From the NCBI GenBank assembly GCA_937926205.1, contig CALEYL010000018.1, positions 97,880 to 161,879 of the forward strand: a stretch of DNA of 64,000 bases. Direction: 5' to 3'. The first letter of the stretch is position 1. Every line of letters starts with the position of its first letter. The notes beneath the pieces were generated by a model, which was not told the DNA's origin, did no database searches, and saw only the letters and a list, made by a program, of their open reading frames with translations. The stretch is from an uncultured Saprospiraceae bacterium (GTDB lineage: Bacteria > Bacteroidota > Bacteroidia > Chitinophagales > Saprospiraceae). Positions 8,657 to 18,307 of this stretch are shown here, in pieces. A program made the position numbers and the translations under genes.

Positions 8657-11551
8657 TTATTCCTTTTCCGGAATGTCAACGACGGCAACATCGGTTCCTT
8701 TTCCCATGCGTTGCCACATGCCCATACCCAGTCCAAGCATCATCATGATGGAACCGAGCCAAAAGAAATTGATGCCCGGAAATTCTATGGCTTCCATGAC
8801 AATGTAATCGGAACGCAGGGAGTTTGTAGCGATCTCTACCGGTGCGCCATTGATTAGCCGGGGTTCTGTTTTTGCCGCCATCAGCGAAATGCTGCCCTGA
8901 GCAGGATCTATGCCTACAAAGCGGAGGTGGACGCCAAGGTCTTCAATCTCATCTTTCAGGTTGAATGGCTGGCTGCCGCGAATGTAGTAAACCGGTTCAG
9001 CATTGAACGACTGTCCTGAAGCATCGGTTACCTGCATGGACGCACCAACGGCGATATCGTCTTTTTCTGCTTTGTACATCGGATGATCCGGCGCTTTATT
9101 GAAGCCGTTGAACTTGAGCGTCAATCCTTCAAACATTAGCTGGTCGCCTTCTTTAAAAGCAAGCGGCGTGTATTTTAGTTGATCTTCCGGCGTGAACAAT
9201 TGATTGAATATGGATTCATTGAGCCGGACCCGCGAGCTCAGAGGATTGATTTGAACAGGAAAGGAATACAACAATTCTTCGCGCAACACAAGCACCGGCA
9301 TCACGGAATAGACTTCCTCGTCGTCATCGCGTGTAATGCGCAAGCGGACGCCGATGGCGAGGTCTCCTGCCTCCGGTTTGTATTCAGGATGTGTGGGGTT
9401 TCTTTCCAGTCCGTCGAAGGACAGGGTATATTTTTTTAGGACAAAGGTGTCTTTGTCTTCAATTTTTACCGTATCCGTAAAGCTTTTTGGACCGCGGTTG
9501 TCGATATTGACCAGGCGGTATTTCAGGCTGTCTTCGCGTTGACGCCGGTAGTCCATATCCATCTCTACCTGAGGCAGGGAAGCGATGTGCGTAAAGATGT
9601 CGCGGTCGGCATAGCGTTTGGTAGAAGGATTGGATGAAGCAACCTTGGTGAACGTTTTGTCGTAGAGGATGTTAGGCTGCAGGTTAAACTCTTCCACTAC
9701 AGCCCCTTTGTCGTCCAGCTTTTTGTAATTGACGGTGTATTTTCGGGTAAACGTTTCCAGTGTATCGTGGACGTAAGTCACTTCGTACCCGCTCATCATC
9801 GTTGGCGTGTTCTTAAACAGCAGGATGTTTCTGCGCAGGCTTTGTTCGTCGGAACCCTGAATCAAACCATCCATCACAAAAGGATTGGAAGAGATGTGGT
9901 GTTTGTTCAGTCCGGATGCGATGATGCCCACCAGCATGAGGCCAAAACCGATATGGGCAATCGTCGAAGCGCCTTTTTTGAAGTTTCCTTTCAGAAAAAA
10001 GACAATGTAATCGAGATTGGACACAATGGTGAAAAAACCGCTGAACAACAACAGCGTGTACTGCCAGAAAAAGGTGCTGATCCAAAGCGTGGTAAGCGCG
10101 GTCAGACCGCCGGATACCGCCGCAATGATGCCGGTTCTGATCAGAAATTTGTTTCTTTTGGATTGCCAGTTGAACTCCCGGAAACGCAGGTATTGCGCAA
10201 AACCTGACAACAAACCGATGAAAACGCCGATCCAGAGCTGGTATTTATTGAAATGTTCTATCGGATCGGTGATGACACGACCTTCGAAAGTCGGATCGAA
10301 GGATTCCATGATTTTATTGTAAACCGGAAGGGAAGTTGATGCCGTGATCAGGACAGCAGAGAAAAGCAGGACCAACGAGCCGATGAAAATCCAAAACTCT
10401 TTGGAAGCGGCATGTTCTTCTTTTTTTGGAGCCGGAACGCCATTGTAACGCATGGCGAGCAGGGTTACAGAGAGCAGTAGATAAGCCATCAAAAAAAACA
10501 CCAGCTGTGATTCCAACCCCATTTCTGTGAATGCGTGGACGGAAGTTTTTCCAAGAATACCGCTACGCGTCAGAAAAGTGGAATAAACGATCATGACAAA
10601 AGTCAGCAGGTAGTAAATATAGGTGCTCCTTATCGCATAACCGGTATTGCGGGCAATGAGGTTGGTGTGTATGCCTGCAATCAGGACAATCCACGGAACG
10701 AGAGACATGTTCTCTACGGGGTCCCACGCCCAGTAACCGCCAAAACTCAGCGCTTCATAAGCCCAGGCGCCTCCCATGAGAATGCCGGTGCCGAGGATGG
10801 CGCCGCTGAACAAAGCCCAGGGCATGGCCACTTTTAGCCATTCGGTATGGCGGCGGGTCCACAAGCCGGCAACGGCAAAACAAAACGGAATGGATGTGGA
10901 TGCAAAGCCAAGGAACAAAGTAGGCGGATGGATGGTCATCCAGTAGTTCTGCAGCAGCGGATTCAATCCGTTCCCTTTGATCAGGCTTGGATAATTCTGG
11001 TTTGAAAATATCGGAGCATCCATTACTTCCCGCAGCAACAATGTCGGATTGCTGCCCAATCGCATGGCTTCTTCTCCAAATCCAACATAGACGCCAAGAA
11101 TCATAGAACAGATTACTGCCTGTATGGACATCAGCGTGGCCATAACCGGGGATTCCCAGGAGCCTGATTTCAGGACCAATATGCCGCCCAGCACAATGTG
11201 CCAGAACATCCATAGCAAAAAGCTACCTTCCTGTCCCTCCCAAAAGGCAGAAAAAATGTACTTGAAATCGAGGTCTTCAGAAACGTGAGCCTGCACATAC
11301 TGGTACTCGTAATACTGCTTGATCATGACGAAAAAGAGCATGCCGATGATCGTGAAAATACCGGCAGCGTGTGCGATGAAAGCCCCTCTGCCTATTTTTT
11401 TCCAGGTAGAGGCTTCCGGTGAATCGCCCCGTTGCGTTGCAAAAAAATAGGCTGTCATAGCCAGTAAACTGCTCACAAACCCAAGAATGACTCCGAAATG
11501 GCCTAATCTGCCCGGCCACAAATGCTCGCCGAAGTACTGCATTTCCTGCAT
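8657..11551 (-). CDS. ccmF: Cytochrome c heme lyase CcmF/CcsA-type protein
   Basis: 964 residues, clearly longer than the roughly 650 of Escherichia coli CcmF; the extra length is a large soluble domain near residues 570-920, before a last membrane helix at about 930-950. The heme-handling WWD motif is seen as GGYWAWDPVEN near 272, after multiple membrane helices; TRSGILG and FTEMGL follow in the next loop. The protein takes heme from CcmE and ligates it to apocytochrome c on the outside of the inner membrane. ccmE lies 33 bases upstream on the same strand; ccmABC are not in the window. Confidence 0.9.
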   Translation of the reverse strand: MQEMQYFGEHLWPGRLGHFGVILGFVSSLLAMTAYFFATQRGDSPEASTWKKIGRGAFIAHAAGIFTIIGMLFFVMIKQYYEYQYVQAHVSEDLDFKYIFSAFWEGQEGSFLLWMFWHIVLGGILVLKSGSWESPVMATLMSIQAVICSMILGVYVGFGEEAMRLGSNPTLLLREVMDAPIFSNQNYPSLIKGNGLNPLLQNYWMTIHPPTLFLGFASTSIPFCFAVAGLWTRRHTEWLKVAMPWALFSGAILGTGILMGGAWAYEALSFGGYWAWDPVENMSLVPWIVLIAGIHTNLIARNTGYAIRSTYIYYLLTFVMIVYSTFLTRSGILGKTSVHAFTEMGLESQLVFFLMAYLLLSVTLLAMRYNGVPAPKKEEHAASKEFWIFIGSLVLLFSAVLITASTSLPVYNKIMESFDPTFEGRVITDPIEHFNKYQLWIGVFIGLLSGFAQYLRFREFNWQSKRNKFLIRTGIIAAVSGGLTALTTLWISTFFWQYTLLLFSGFFTIVSNLDYIVFFLKGNFKKGASTIAHIGFGLMLVGIIASGLNKHHISSNPFVMDGLIQGSDEQSLRRNILLFKNTPTMMSGYEVTYVHDTLETFTRKYTVNYKKLDDKGAVVEEFNLQPNILYDKTFTKVASSNPSTKRYADRDIFTHIASLPQVEMDMDYRRQREDSLKYRLVNIDNRGPKSFTDTVKIEDKDTFVLKKYTLSFDGLERNPTHPEYKPEAGDLAIGVRLRITRDDDEEVYSVMPVLVLREELLYSFPVQINPLSSRVRLNESIFNQLFTPEDQLKYTPLAFKEGDQLMFEGLTLKFNGFNKAPDHPMYKAEKDDIAVGASMQVTDASGQSFNAEPVYYIRGSQPFNLKDEIEDLGVHLRFVGIDPAQGSISLMAAKTEPRLINGAPVEIATNSLRSDYIVMEAIEFPGINFFWLGSIMMMLGLGMGMWQRMGKGTDVAVVDIPEKE

Positions 11552-11584
11552 GAAAAGTGATTTTAGTAGGAGGTCGAGAAAATA

Positions 11585-11980
11585 CTAGCTCTTTTTTCCT
11601 TTGATGTAAATTTCTTCGTCTTTGTATTTGGACGGACACTTCAGGAGCACTTCTGAGGCGATAAATTCTTCGCCTTTCATTTTTCCGGTAAGGACAATTT
11701 GCTCCGACATTTCGAAATCCTGTGGTTTTTCAGACAGCAAAACGACTTTGCGTTCTTCCCCCTTGGAGTCTCTGACGAAAAAACTAAAATAATTGGGGTC
11801 TTTTTCCGGATTGTAGTACATCTCTTTGTTTTGCACAAGTTGACCCGCTACTTTTGCCTTGTGGCCGGTTCGGGCTGCATCCGCAAAAGAAGCATAAACA
11901 CTCAGGTCTTTTGTAGCCGTCGTTAGCAGGTAAATTGCGGCCAAAACCATGGCGCCGGCAATAAGATATGTTTTTTTCAT
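11585..11980 (-). CDS. ccmE: Heme chaperone CcmE, CxxxY type
   Basis: 131 residues: a membrane anchor at about 4-21 and a periplasmic OB-fold domain (VAGQLV, YFSFFVRD, VVLLSEKP, IVLTGKM). CcmE carries heme covalently from CcmC to CcmF. In the classical form the heme is held by a histidine in an HxxxY motif; here the equivalent site is C115-P-S-K-Y119, so a cysteine replaces the histidine. Cys-type CcmE proteins are known from archaea and Desulfovibrio. Promoter-proximal gene of the ccmE-ccmF-DUF2520 run and divergent from ftsE. Confidence 0.9.
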   Translation of the reverse strand: MKKTYLIAGAMVLAAIYLLTTATKDLSVYASFADAARTGHKAKVAGQLVQNKEMYYNPEKDPNYFSFFVRDSKGEERKVVLLSEKPQDFEMSEQIVLTGKMKGEEFIASEVLLKCPSKYKDEEIYIKGKKS

Positions 11981-12002
11981 AACAGCTTCTGATAAATTTT
12001 TA

Positions 12003-12010
12003 CAAATTTA
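12003..12010 (-). promoter_or_regulatory. Candidate -7 box for ccmE-ccmF
   Basis: CAAATTTA on the plus strand (TAAATTTG on the minus strand), 22 bases upstream of ccmE, fits TAnnTTTG. No matching TTG at 19 bases was seen. Confidence 0.33.
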
Positions 12011-12050
12011 CGACTTGTTTGCCGGCTTATGCAGACATTACAACGTCAAA

Positions 12051-12755
12051 ATGGTGTCAATTAAACAAATGGGTAATCTTATCGTTCATCTTTCCGGCGC
12101 TTCCATCCGTCAACAGCAAAAAGTTGTCCTCTCTGAAGTGGGTTTAAAAATTTCAAAAGGGGAGTTCGTTTATCTCGTAGGACGCACGGGGAGCGGCAAA
12201 TCCAGCCTCCTGAAAACCATCTACGCTGCGCTCAGTCTGGATGAGGGCAGGGGAGAAGTGGCCGGTTTCGACCTGCGCGACCTCAACCGCCATACCATCC
12301 CTTTACTCCGCAGGAAACTGGGCATCGTTTTTCAGGATTTCAACCTGCTGGCCGACCGTAATGTGGATCAGAATCTTCGCTTCGTTCTTCTGGCTACCGG
12401 TTGGAAAGATAAAACGCTGATCGAGCAACGCATTGCCGAAGTTCTTAAACAGGTGGGGTTGCTGGAAGAGCGCTTTCGGATGCCTCATGAACTTTCAGGC
12501 GGGGAACAGCAGCGCGTGGTTATTGCTCGTGCCCTGCTCAACCGGCCGGAACTCATCATTGCAGACGAACCAACCGGGAACCTCGATCCGGAAACTTCTG
12601 ATGATATTTTGCTGCTTCTGAGGCAGTTGGCGCGCCAAAACGATACGGCTGTACTTTTTGCAACACACGACTACCGGATTATAGAACGCTTTCCTGCGCG
12701 CATCGTGCGTTGTGTCAACAATCGGGTTGTCAATGAAGAAGAATTTGAAGTGTAA
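12051..12755 (+). CDS. ftsE: Cell division ATP-binding protein FtsE
   Basis: 234 residues from ATG 12051 (ATG 12069 is also possible; the TTG-like extension to 11949 would run into the divergent ccmE). ABC ATPase with Walker A GRTGSGKSS near 48-56, Q-loop in FQDFNLL, signature LSGGEQQRVVIARAL near 150, Walker B LIIADEPTGNLD and H-loop ATHDYRI. The sequence around Walker A and the short length match FtsE, which with the membrane protein FtsX controls septal peptidoglycan hydrolases. ftsX is not adjacent. A generic LolD/MacB-type ATPase is the alternative. Confidence 0.82.
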   Translation: MVSIKQMGNLIVHLSGASIRQQQKVVLSEVGLKISKGEFVYLVGRTGSGKSSLLKTIYAALSLDEGRGEVAGFDLRDLNRHTIPLLRRKLGIVFQDFNLLADRNVDQNLRFVLLATGWKDKTLIEQRIAEVLKQVGLLEERFRMPHELSGGEQQRVVIARALLNRPELIIADEPTGNLDPETSDDILLLLRQLARQNDTAVLFATHDYRIIERFPARIVRCVNNRVVNEEEFEV

Positions 12756-12846
12756 GAAGTGTAAATGGCGTCTGTCTTGATAGTCCTTATATTCCAGGCT
12801 TGCTATCCTTCCAAAGTTTTCTATTTTCGCGCCAAATTTGTCCATC

Positions 12847-13389
12847 ATGCCTTTTATCGAAACTGGCTTTTCCGGCCTTACCCTGTTTGAACCCAATGTC
12901 GTCAATGACGAACGGGGTTATTTTTTTGAAAGCTACAGCCTGCGCGATTTCCACAAAGGGGGCATTCACGTTGCTTTCGTACAGGACAACCAGGCGCGTT
13001 CTTCCTACGGGGTGTTGCGTGGCCTGCACTACCAGGTAGCCCCTTATGCTCAGGCCAAACTGGTTCGGATGCTGGAAGGAGAGGTGCTGGACGTTGTTGT
13101 CGATCTGAGGGCCAGTTCTCCCACCTACGGACAATCTTACAGCGTGAAACTCAGCGCTGAAAACAAGCGCCAGTTGTTTGTTCCCCGCGGCTTTGCCCAC
13201 GGTTATGTGGTGTTGAGCGAAACGGCTGAGTTTTTCTACAAATGCGACAATTACTATTCCCGGCCACACGAAGGGGGCTTGTTATACAATGACCCTGCTT
13301 TGAATATTGACTGGGAAATTCCGGCAGCAGACATTCTGGTTTCAGAAAAGGATAAGCTCTGGCCGAAATTTGGCGAGCATCGGGTTTAG
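12847..13389 (+). CDS. rfbC: dTDP-4-dehydrorhamnose 3,5-epimerase
   Basis: 180 residues from ATG 12847, the usual length. Cupin-fold epimerase: F-x-D-x-RG entry (NDERGYFFESY), RGLHYQ near 59-64 with the catalytic histidine, VLDVVVDLR, PRGFAHGYVVLSE with the second conserved histidine, and the terminal YNDPALNIDW substrate loop. Makes dTDP-4-keto-L-rhamnose for surface polysaccharide. The other rfb genes are not beside it, which is common in this phylum. Confidence 0.92.
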   Translation: MPFIETGFSGLTLFEPNVVNDERGYFFESYSLRDFHKGGIHVAFVQDNQARSSYGVLRGLHYQVAPYAQAKLVRMLEGEVLDVVVDLRASSPTYGQSYSVKLSAENKRQLFVPRGFAHGYVVLSETAEFFYKCDNYYSRPHEGGLLYNDPALNIDWEIPAADILVSEKDKLWPKFGEHRV

Positions 13390-13396
13390 GTGGGGA

Positions 13397-13503
13397 AGTA
13401 GAAAGTAGAGGGTAGAAAGTAGAAAGAAGGCAATATGCTCTCAGTCAGCAGAATCCTCCTTCTACTCTCTACTCAATACCCTCTACCTTCGACCCTCTAC
13501 CCC
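13397..13503. repeat. Purine-rich/pyrimidine-rich quasi-palindromic intergenic repeat
   Basis: The left half is built of GTAGAAAGTAGAGG-like units, the right half of their complements (CTTCTACTCTCTACTC, CCCTCTACCTTCGACCCTCTACC), so the strand can fold back on itself. It lies between convergent genes, and the last codons and stop of the HlyD gene fall inside it. It could act as a bidirectional terminator. Confidence 0.65.
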
Positions 13504-14825
13504 CTACTATAATAAGCATCCAGGAACTGATCAAAAATACGCTGCAGCAGGCTGCGTTTTTCGGTGATGATGCGTGCTGTTGCCGGCATTTCCTGCTGCG
13601 AAGGCAGGGTGATGCCGTAAGTGGTGATCATATTTCCGGTTAAATCAATTTCTGCGAGGTAGCGAACACCTTCATTCGGACTTCCCGAAGGTACGGGCGC
13701 AATGCTTTTGACACGGCCTTCCAAAATGCCGTATTCTTTGTATGGAAAAGCATCGAGGCGCAATTGTACATCGGCGCCCGGCTTTACTTTCCCGAGGCCG
13801 TCAGCGCCGATCCAGGCACGGGCAACGGCAATGTTGCCGGTAGCAGGAATGATGGTAAAAGCCGCTTCGCCTGAACGGAGGTATTGCTGTGCAGCCCAGG
13901 CGCCTTCCGGAAATACCACACCGGATGCAGGAGCAACGAGGCAATAATGCTGTCGCCAGCTCTGAATGGCCGAGGACAAACGGTTTGCGCTCTCCCTCAG
14001 GAGCAATATTTCGGACCGGAGGCGCTCTTCTGCGAGGCGCTCCAATTCAAGTTGTTGTGCACGAATCCGTTCTATGGCAAGGCGGTTGCCGAGGATTTCC
14101 GATTTTTTGACTTCCAGTTCCCGCACGTAGCGCAGGTAAGCAGATTCCGCTTTTTCCTTGTCTTCTTCACTGTTGGCGCCCGATTGAAAGAGGCCCTGAA
14201 CGACGTTGGCGTGCTTTTCGGCCAGCTCCACTTCGCGTTTCAGGGTATTCATTTGTCTTTCCAGAGAAGCGCCGGTAGCTTCCAGGGTATTGGTCTGGTC
14301 TTTCAGAACCCGGATGGCTTTTTGGGTGTGGTCTTCGTTACGGGCATCCTGAAATTCGCTGAGGCGGCGCTGCCATTCTGCATACGGCGATTGGATGTCG
14401 CCAAGTTGCCGGTATTTTCCTGAAAAAGGGCTTTCGGAAGAGCCGGACGGGCCAGACATGCCGGCCAGAGCTTCTTCCAATGCGAATACTTCTGCCGTTG
14501 AAGCGGCATTTTCGATTACGCCCAATACCTGTGACTGGCGAACGGTATCTCCCGGATTTACCATAACTTCCCGGATGCGGCCATCGCGCGGCGCCATAAC
14601 CCGAACCGGCGGGTTGTTTCCGGCTAATATGGAAGCGCGTCCGATGACCAGGTCGGGGTATTGCACCCAGGCGCTGAGTAGCAGAAGTACCAGCGCGCCA
14701 ATGCCAACGAAGGGGATGCCCCAGCGCAACATCCAGCCAGGCGCCTGTCCAAGCAGGCTTTGCACTTCGTCCTGTTCATTCAGGCGAATGTCTTTCGGGT
14801 TTTCGATGAGTGGGCGTGCTGGCAT
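13497..14825 (-). CDS. HlyD-family periplasmic adaptor
   Basis: 442 residues from ATG 14825; the frame extends upstream to 14909 but that stretch has no conserved character. A cytoplasmic leader of about 40 residues, one membrane helix (about 46-66), then a lipoyl/barrel-sandwich half (GRASILAGNNPPVRVMAPRDGRIREVMVNPGDTV), a long alpha-helical coiled-coil hairpin (about 150-290), the second half-motif (YCLVAPASGVVFPEG) and a beta-barrel domain. Such adaptors bridge an inner-membrane exporter to the outer membrane, typically for peptides or bacteriocins in this phylum. No ABC or C39-peptidase partner is adjacent. Confidence 0.83.
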   Translation of the reverse strand: MPARPLIENPKDIRLNEQDEVQSLLGQAPGWMLRWGIPFVGIGALVLLLLSAWVQYPDLVIGRASILAGNNPPVRVMAPRDGRIREVMVNPGDTVRQSQVLGVIENAASTAEVFALEEALAGMSGPSGSSESPFSGKYRQLGDIQSPYAEWQRRLSEFQDARNEDHTQKAIRVLKDQTNTLEATGASLERQMNTLKREVELAEKHANVVQGLFQSGANSEEDKEKAESAYLRYVRELEVKKSEILGNRLAIERIRAQQLELERLAEERLRSEILLLRESANRLSSAIQSWRQHYCLVAPASGVVFPEGAWAAQQYLRSGEAAFTIIPATGNIAVARAWIGADGLGKVKPGADVQLRLDAFPYKEYGILEGRVKSIAPVPSGSPNEGVRYLAEIDLTGNMITTYGITLPSQQEMPATARIITEKRSLLQRIFDQFLDAYYSRG

Positions 14826-14950
14826 GGCTGTTAAGGAATATTGGGTTTTGGCCCCGGAAAATGGATGACTTGCATTTTTTCCGGTGGAACTACGTGGCCT
14901 TATTTGCAAATTTGCGTAATCTGTGGCATATTTTCCAAAAAGACAGCAAT

Positions 14951-16723
14951 ATGATCAAAAGTCTTCCCTTTGTTTTCCTTTTGTGTTGTACGCCGGTTTT
15001 CCTCCGGGCGCAAGGCAGTAACCTGAACATGGACAATGAAGCCTACCCTTTGCTCGACCGCCTGGAAATTGCTACGGGGGTTAAAGCGCCTTATCATTCC
15101 TCCATCAAATACTTTACCCGCGGTGACGTCACGCGCTACGCACTGATGCTGGACACCGCTCAGATTCAATGGCGGAAAGGGGAGAAGGAGCAACTGGATT
15201 TTCTTTTTAAAGACAATAATGAGTGGCTGGGCGCGCCGGAGTTTGCCAAAGAACTGGGGGATTTTAGAAAACAGGGTGCAGAAAAACCCTTGTCGCAAAC
15301 GGAATTGAGTCTGGCCCACCCGAAGTATTTTCGCAACAACAAACCCATTTTGAAATATTTTTACCCAACACCGGCCAATTTTTATGAAGTCAACGACCGG
15401 CATTTTAACTTCCGCCTGAACCCCATGCTGAATTTTCAGTATGGCAGCTCTCCTCAAACAGACGAACCGGTTTTTTATAACTTAAGGGGCCTGGAAGCCC
15501 GTGGCGGGGTAGACGACCGCATTTTTTTCTATCTGAACATCACAGAAACCCAGGCACGTTTTCCGGATTATGTCAATGACCGCATCACGAAAAACCGTGC
15601 GATTCCCGGCGCCGGATTTTTCAAACCTTATACCAGCGACATTTTTAAGATCAAAAAAGGCTATGATTTTCTGAACGCCCAGGGTTATATGGCCTTCAAC
15701 ATTACAACCCACGTGGGTGCGCAGTTTGGCTATGGGCGCAATTTCATCGGCAACGGTTACAGGTCGCTCCTTTTGTCTGATTTTTCAAACAACTACCTTT
15801 ATCTGAAATTGAACTGGAGGGTCTGGAAATTCCACTACCAGAATCTTTTTGCGGAATTGGCAGTGCGTTCTTCTGATGCAACGGGCGACGGGCGACTCGT
15901 CTCCAAAAAATACATGGCTACGCACTACCTGAGCATCGATCTGACGCCGCGATTGAGTTTCGGGCTTTTTGAAACCGTTATTTTCAGTCGCAACAACCAG
16001 TTTGAATTCCAGTACCTCAACCCGCTCATCCTTTACCGCACCATTGAACAGGGTTTGGGCAGCCCCGACAACGTGCTCATCGGCGTGGATGGTAAATGGA
16101 ATTTTCTGAAGCGTTTTCAGTTGTATGGGCAGTTGATGATGGACGAGTTTGTGTTCAAAGAATTGTTCATCGAAAAACGGGGCTGGTGGGCCAATAAATA
16201 CGCGATTCAGGTTGGTGGGAAATACATCAATGCGCTGGGAATCAATGGACTCGATTTACAGGCAGAATACAATTCAGCGAGGCCTTATACCTATACCCAC
16301 CGTGATAGTTCGGCCAGTTATACCCATTATAACCAGGCTTTGGCGCACCCCTTAGGCGCTAATTTCAAAGAGATGGTGTTTTTGCTGCGCTACCAAATTT
16401 CCAAACGCTGGCAGGTAGAAGGCCGCGCCATTCACGCTAAAGTCGGCGATGACGGCAGCAATGGGCAAAACTGGGGCAGCAATCTGCTGCTTCCACACAC
16501 CACCCGGGTACAGGAATACGGCAACGAAATCGGACAGGGCGTTCCCGGCACGATAGACCTTCAGGGGCTGGAAATCTCTTATCAGCCATTTCATCGGGTG
16601 ATTCTGGAATTCAGTTGGCTGAACCGGATAAAAGACAGCGATGACGATGCTTTGGACAAAACGACTTCTTATTTTGGCCTGGGACTGAGGGTGAATGTGG
16701 GGAAGGTGAGGTGGGATTTTTAG
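14951..16723 (+). CDS. Outer-membrane beta-barrel protein, Wzi/RemB-like
   Basis: 590 residues from ATG 14951; the upstream extension to 14810 crosses the divergent promoter region. Signal peptide 1-21 ending in LRAQG. The rest is rich in alternating aromatic strands (FNFRLNPMLNFQYG, IFFYLNITETQARF, HVGAQFGYGRNFIGNGYRSL, FHYQNLFAELAVRS) and ends with a strand-like VNVGKVRWDF, all typical of a large outer-membrane barrel. The YGRNFIGNGYRSLLLSD block is the sort seen in the Wzi capsule-assembly and RemB gliding families. A role in polysaccharide handling or motility is inference. Confidence 0.68.
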   Translation: MIKSLPFVFLLCCTPVFLRAQGSNLNMDNEAYPLLDRLEIATGVKAPYHSSIKYFTRGDVTRYALMLDTAQIQWRKGEKEQLDFLFKDNNEWLGAPEFAKELGDFRKQGAEKPLSQTELSLAHPKYFRNNKPILKYFYPTPANFYEVNDRHFNFRLNPMLNFQYGSSPQTDEPVFYNLRGLEARGGVDDRIFFYLNITETQARFPDYVNDRITKNRAIPGAGFFKPYTSDIFKIKKGYDFLNAQGYMAFNITTHVGAQFGYGRNFIGNGYRSLLLSDFSNNYLYLKLNWRVWKFHYQNLFAELAVRSSDATGDGRLVSKKYMATHYLSIDLTPRLSFGLFETVIFSRNNQFEFQYLNPLILYRTIEQGLGSPDNVLIGVDGKWNFLKRFQLYGQLMMDEFVFKELFIEKRGWWANKYAIQVGGKYINALGINGLDLQAEYNSARPYTYTHRDSSASYTHYNQALAHPLGANFKEMVFLLRYQISKRWQVEGRAIHAKVGDDGSNGQNWGSNLLLPHTTRVQEYGNEIGQGVPGTIDLQGLEISYQPFHRVILEFSWLNRIKDSDDDALDKTTSYFGLGLRVNVGKVRWDF

Positions 16724-16985
16724 GGTGTATGGATATCCCCCTAAAAATGGCGGGTTGCGCTGCAACACCCGGAGGGGCAAACGGTGGCGAGTTGAGAAAA
16801 TGTGGTGCCGGGGATGTATTTTTGGCGGCTGGTAGCTGGCGGAGCAGTTTTTCAGACGGGGAAATTGAGTGTGGTCAGATAAGTAGTAATAGAAAATAGG
16901 ATTTGGGCTGGAGCCCGAAAAATAAGACACGCGAGGCGGAGCCATCGCGCGAGCGATAAAAGAATAAGGTAAGGCATAGGATTGT

Positions 16986-18062
16986 TTACCCCACCGTAAA
17001 CGCCACCGTCTTCATTCGTTTGCTGACGGTCCCGTCGGCCAGGGCTTCTTCCAGAATCATGCTTTGCGCAAAAGGCAGCTCAAAAACCTCTTCCATGTTG
17101 CGGACACTGCCGGCAGGCACCCCGTTTTGTTGCAGGGTGTCGACCAGTGCCTCCCTTTCAAAATGGAGGAATGCAGGTTTTAAGGCTTCGTTGAGGGCTT
17201 TTCGGTGGATCACACGTGCCGGATTGGTAGAAAAACGCGGATCTTCAGGCAGGTGGTCGAGTCCCAGGCATTTGCAAAGGTTCCGAAACTGGTGATCAGC
17301 GCCAACGGCGAGTACCAGCGCTTTGCCATCTGCGGTATAAAAAACATCGCCGTAGGGTGCAATATTGGGGTGTGCCGTACCCATGCGTTGCGGGATATGC
17401 CCTGCCATCAGCCAGTTGGTGGCCTGGTTGGCGAGGGAAGCCAGTGCGGAAGCCATGAGGGAGGTTTGCACATAACTGCCTGTGCCTGATTTTTCGCGTT
17501 GCAGGAGTGCGATCAAAATGGCTTCTTTCAGCTGGTGTGCTGCCAGCAGGTCAATCAGTGCAACCGGCATTCGGGAAGGCGGACGATCGGCTTCTCCGGT
17601 CATGTACAAAAAACCGGCTTCTGCCTGCAAAACGATGTCGAAGGCGGGGATGCGGTCGTCGTGCTCGAAAGCCAGCAATTGGGCGTAAATGAGCCGGGGG
17701 TTGATTTTGCTTAGGGATTCAGCATCCAGCCCCGTTTTTTTGGCGAAAGCCGGTTTAAAATTGCTGATGAGCACATCGGCATTCGCAATCAGGGACAAAG
17801 TAGTTTGAAGGTCATTGGCATCTTCCAAATCCAGCAGCATGGTTTTTTTGCCCCAATTCACGCTGCAATAATAGGCTGAAAGCGGCGCGTCCGCATTTTC
17901 AGCCGGAAGCCGCCAGGTGCGGGTCACATCTCCGCCGGTTTTTTTATTTTCAATTTTTATGACCTCGGCTCCCAGTTCTGCAAAAAACATCCCGACTGCC
18001 GGGCCCGCCAACACGCTGGCCAGTTCTACAACTTTCAAATCCTTGAATATCAAAGCGCTCAT
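16986..18062 (-). CDS. CaiB/BaiF family (class III) CoA transferase
   Basis: 358 residues. N-terminal signature LKVVELASVLAGPAVGMFFAELGAEVIKIE, then DVTRTWR, the middle block ISNFKPAFAKKTGLD, and VALIDLLAAHQLKEAILIALLQREKSGTGSYVQTSLM near 165-205 containing the aspartate that becomes acylated in this family. Members move CoA between carboxylic acids in a ternary-complex mechanism; the acid here is not known. Monocistronic by position. The 262 bases between it and the preceding convergent gene show no gene; they contain only a GC-rich run near 16930-16960. Confidence 0.88.
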   Translation of the reverse strand: MSALIFKDLKVVELASVLAGPAVGMFFAELGAEVIKIENKKTGGDVTRTWRLPAENADAPLSAYYCSVNWGKKTMLLDLEDANDLQTTLSLIANADVLISNFKPAFAKKTGLDAESLSKINPRLIYAQLLAFEHDDRIPAFDIVLQAEAGFLYMTGEADRPPSRMPVALIDLLAAHQLKEAILIALLQREKSGTGSYVQTSLMASALASLANQATNWLMAGHIPQRMGTAHPNIAPYGDVFYTADGKALVLAVGADHQFRNLCKCLGLDHLPEDPRFSTNPARVIHRKALNEALKPAFLHFEREALVDTLQQNGVPAGSVRNMEEVFELPFAQSMILEEALADGTVSKRMKTVAFTVG

Positions 18063-18307
18063 TTTTTTTATGCTGATTTATATGCGAAGGTAGAATCTCT
18101 TTATCAATATGCAAGTATTGGGTATTAAGTGCGCTATCTGTCGAAAATATCCGATGGTCGCTATGAACATTTCGTAAAAGCAGTACTTTTATCTTTTGAT
18201 AGAGGGGGCTATCGTGTCATGCTATTGGATGATGTTCAGCGAAGAACCCCGAACGGCTCAATTCAATGCCAAAGTGTTTTCTAGTGATAGAACCTGAAGT
18301 GTATCGT

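Noticed and set aside
16724..16985. Possible small gene or RNA in the gap before the CoA transferase
   Set aside because: Only short antisense frames and a GC-rich run were seen; no structure or motif strong enough to report.
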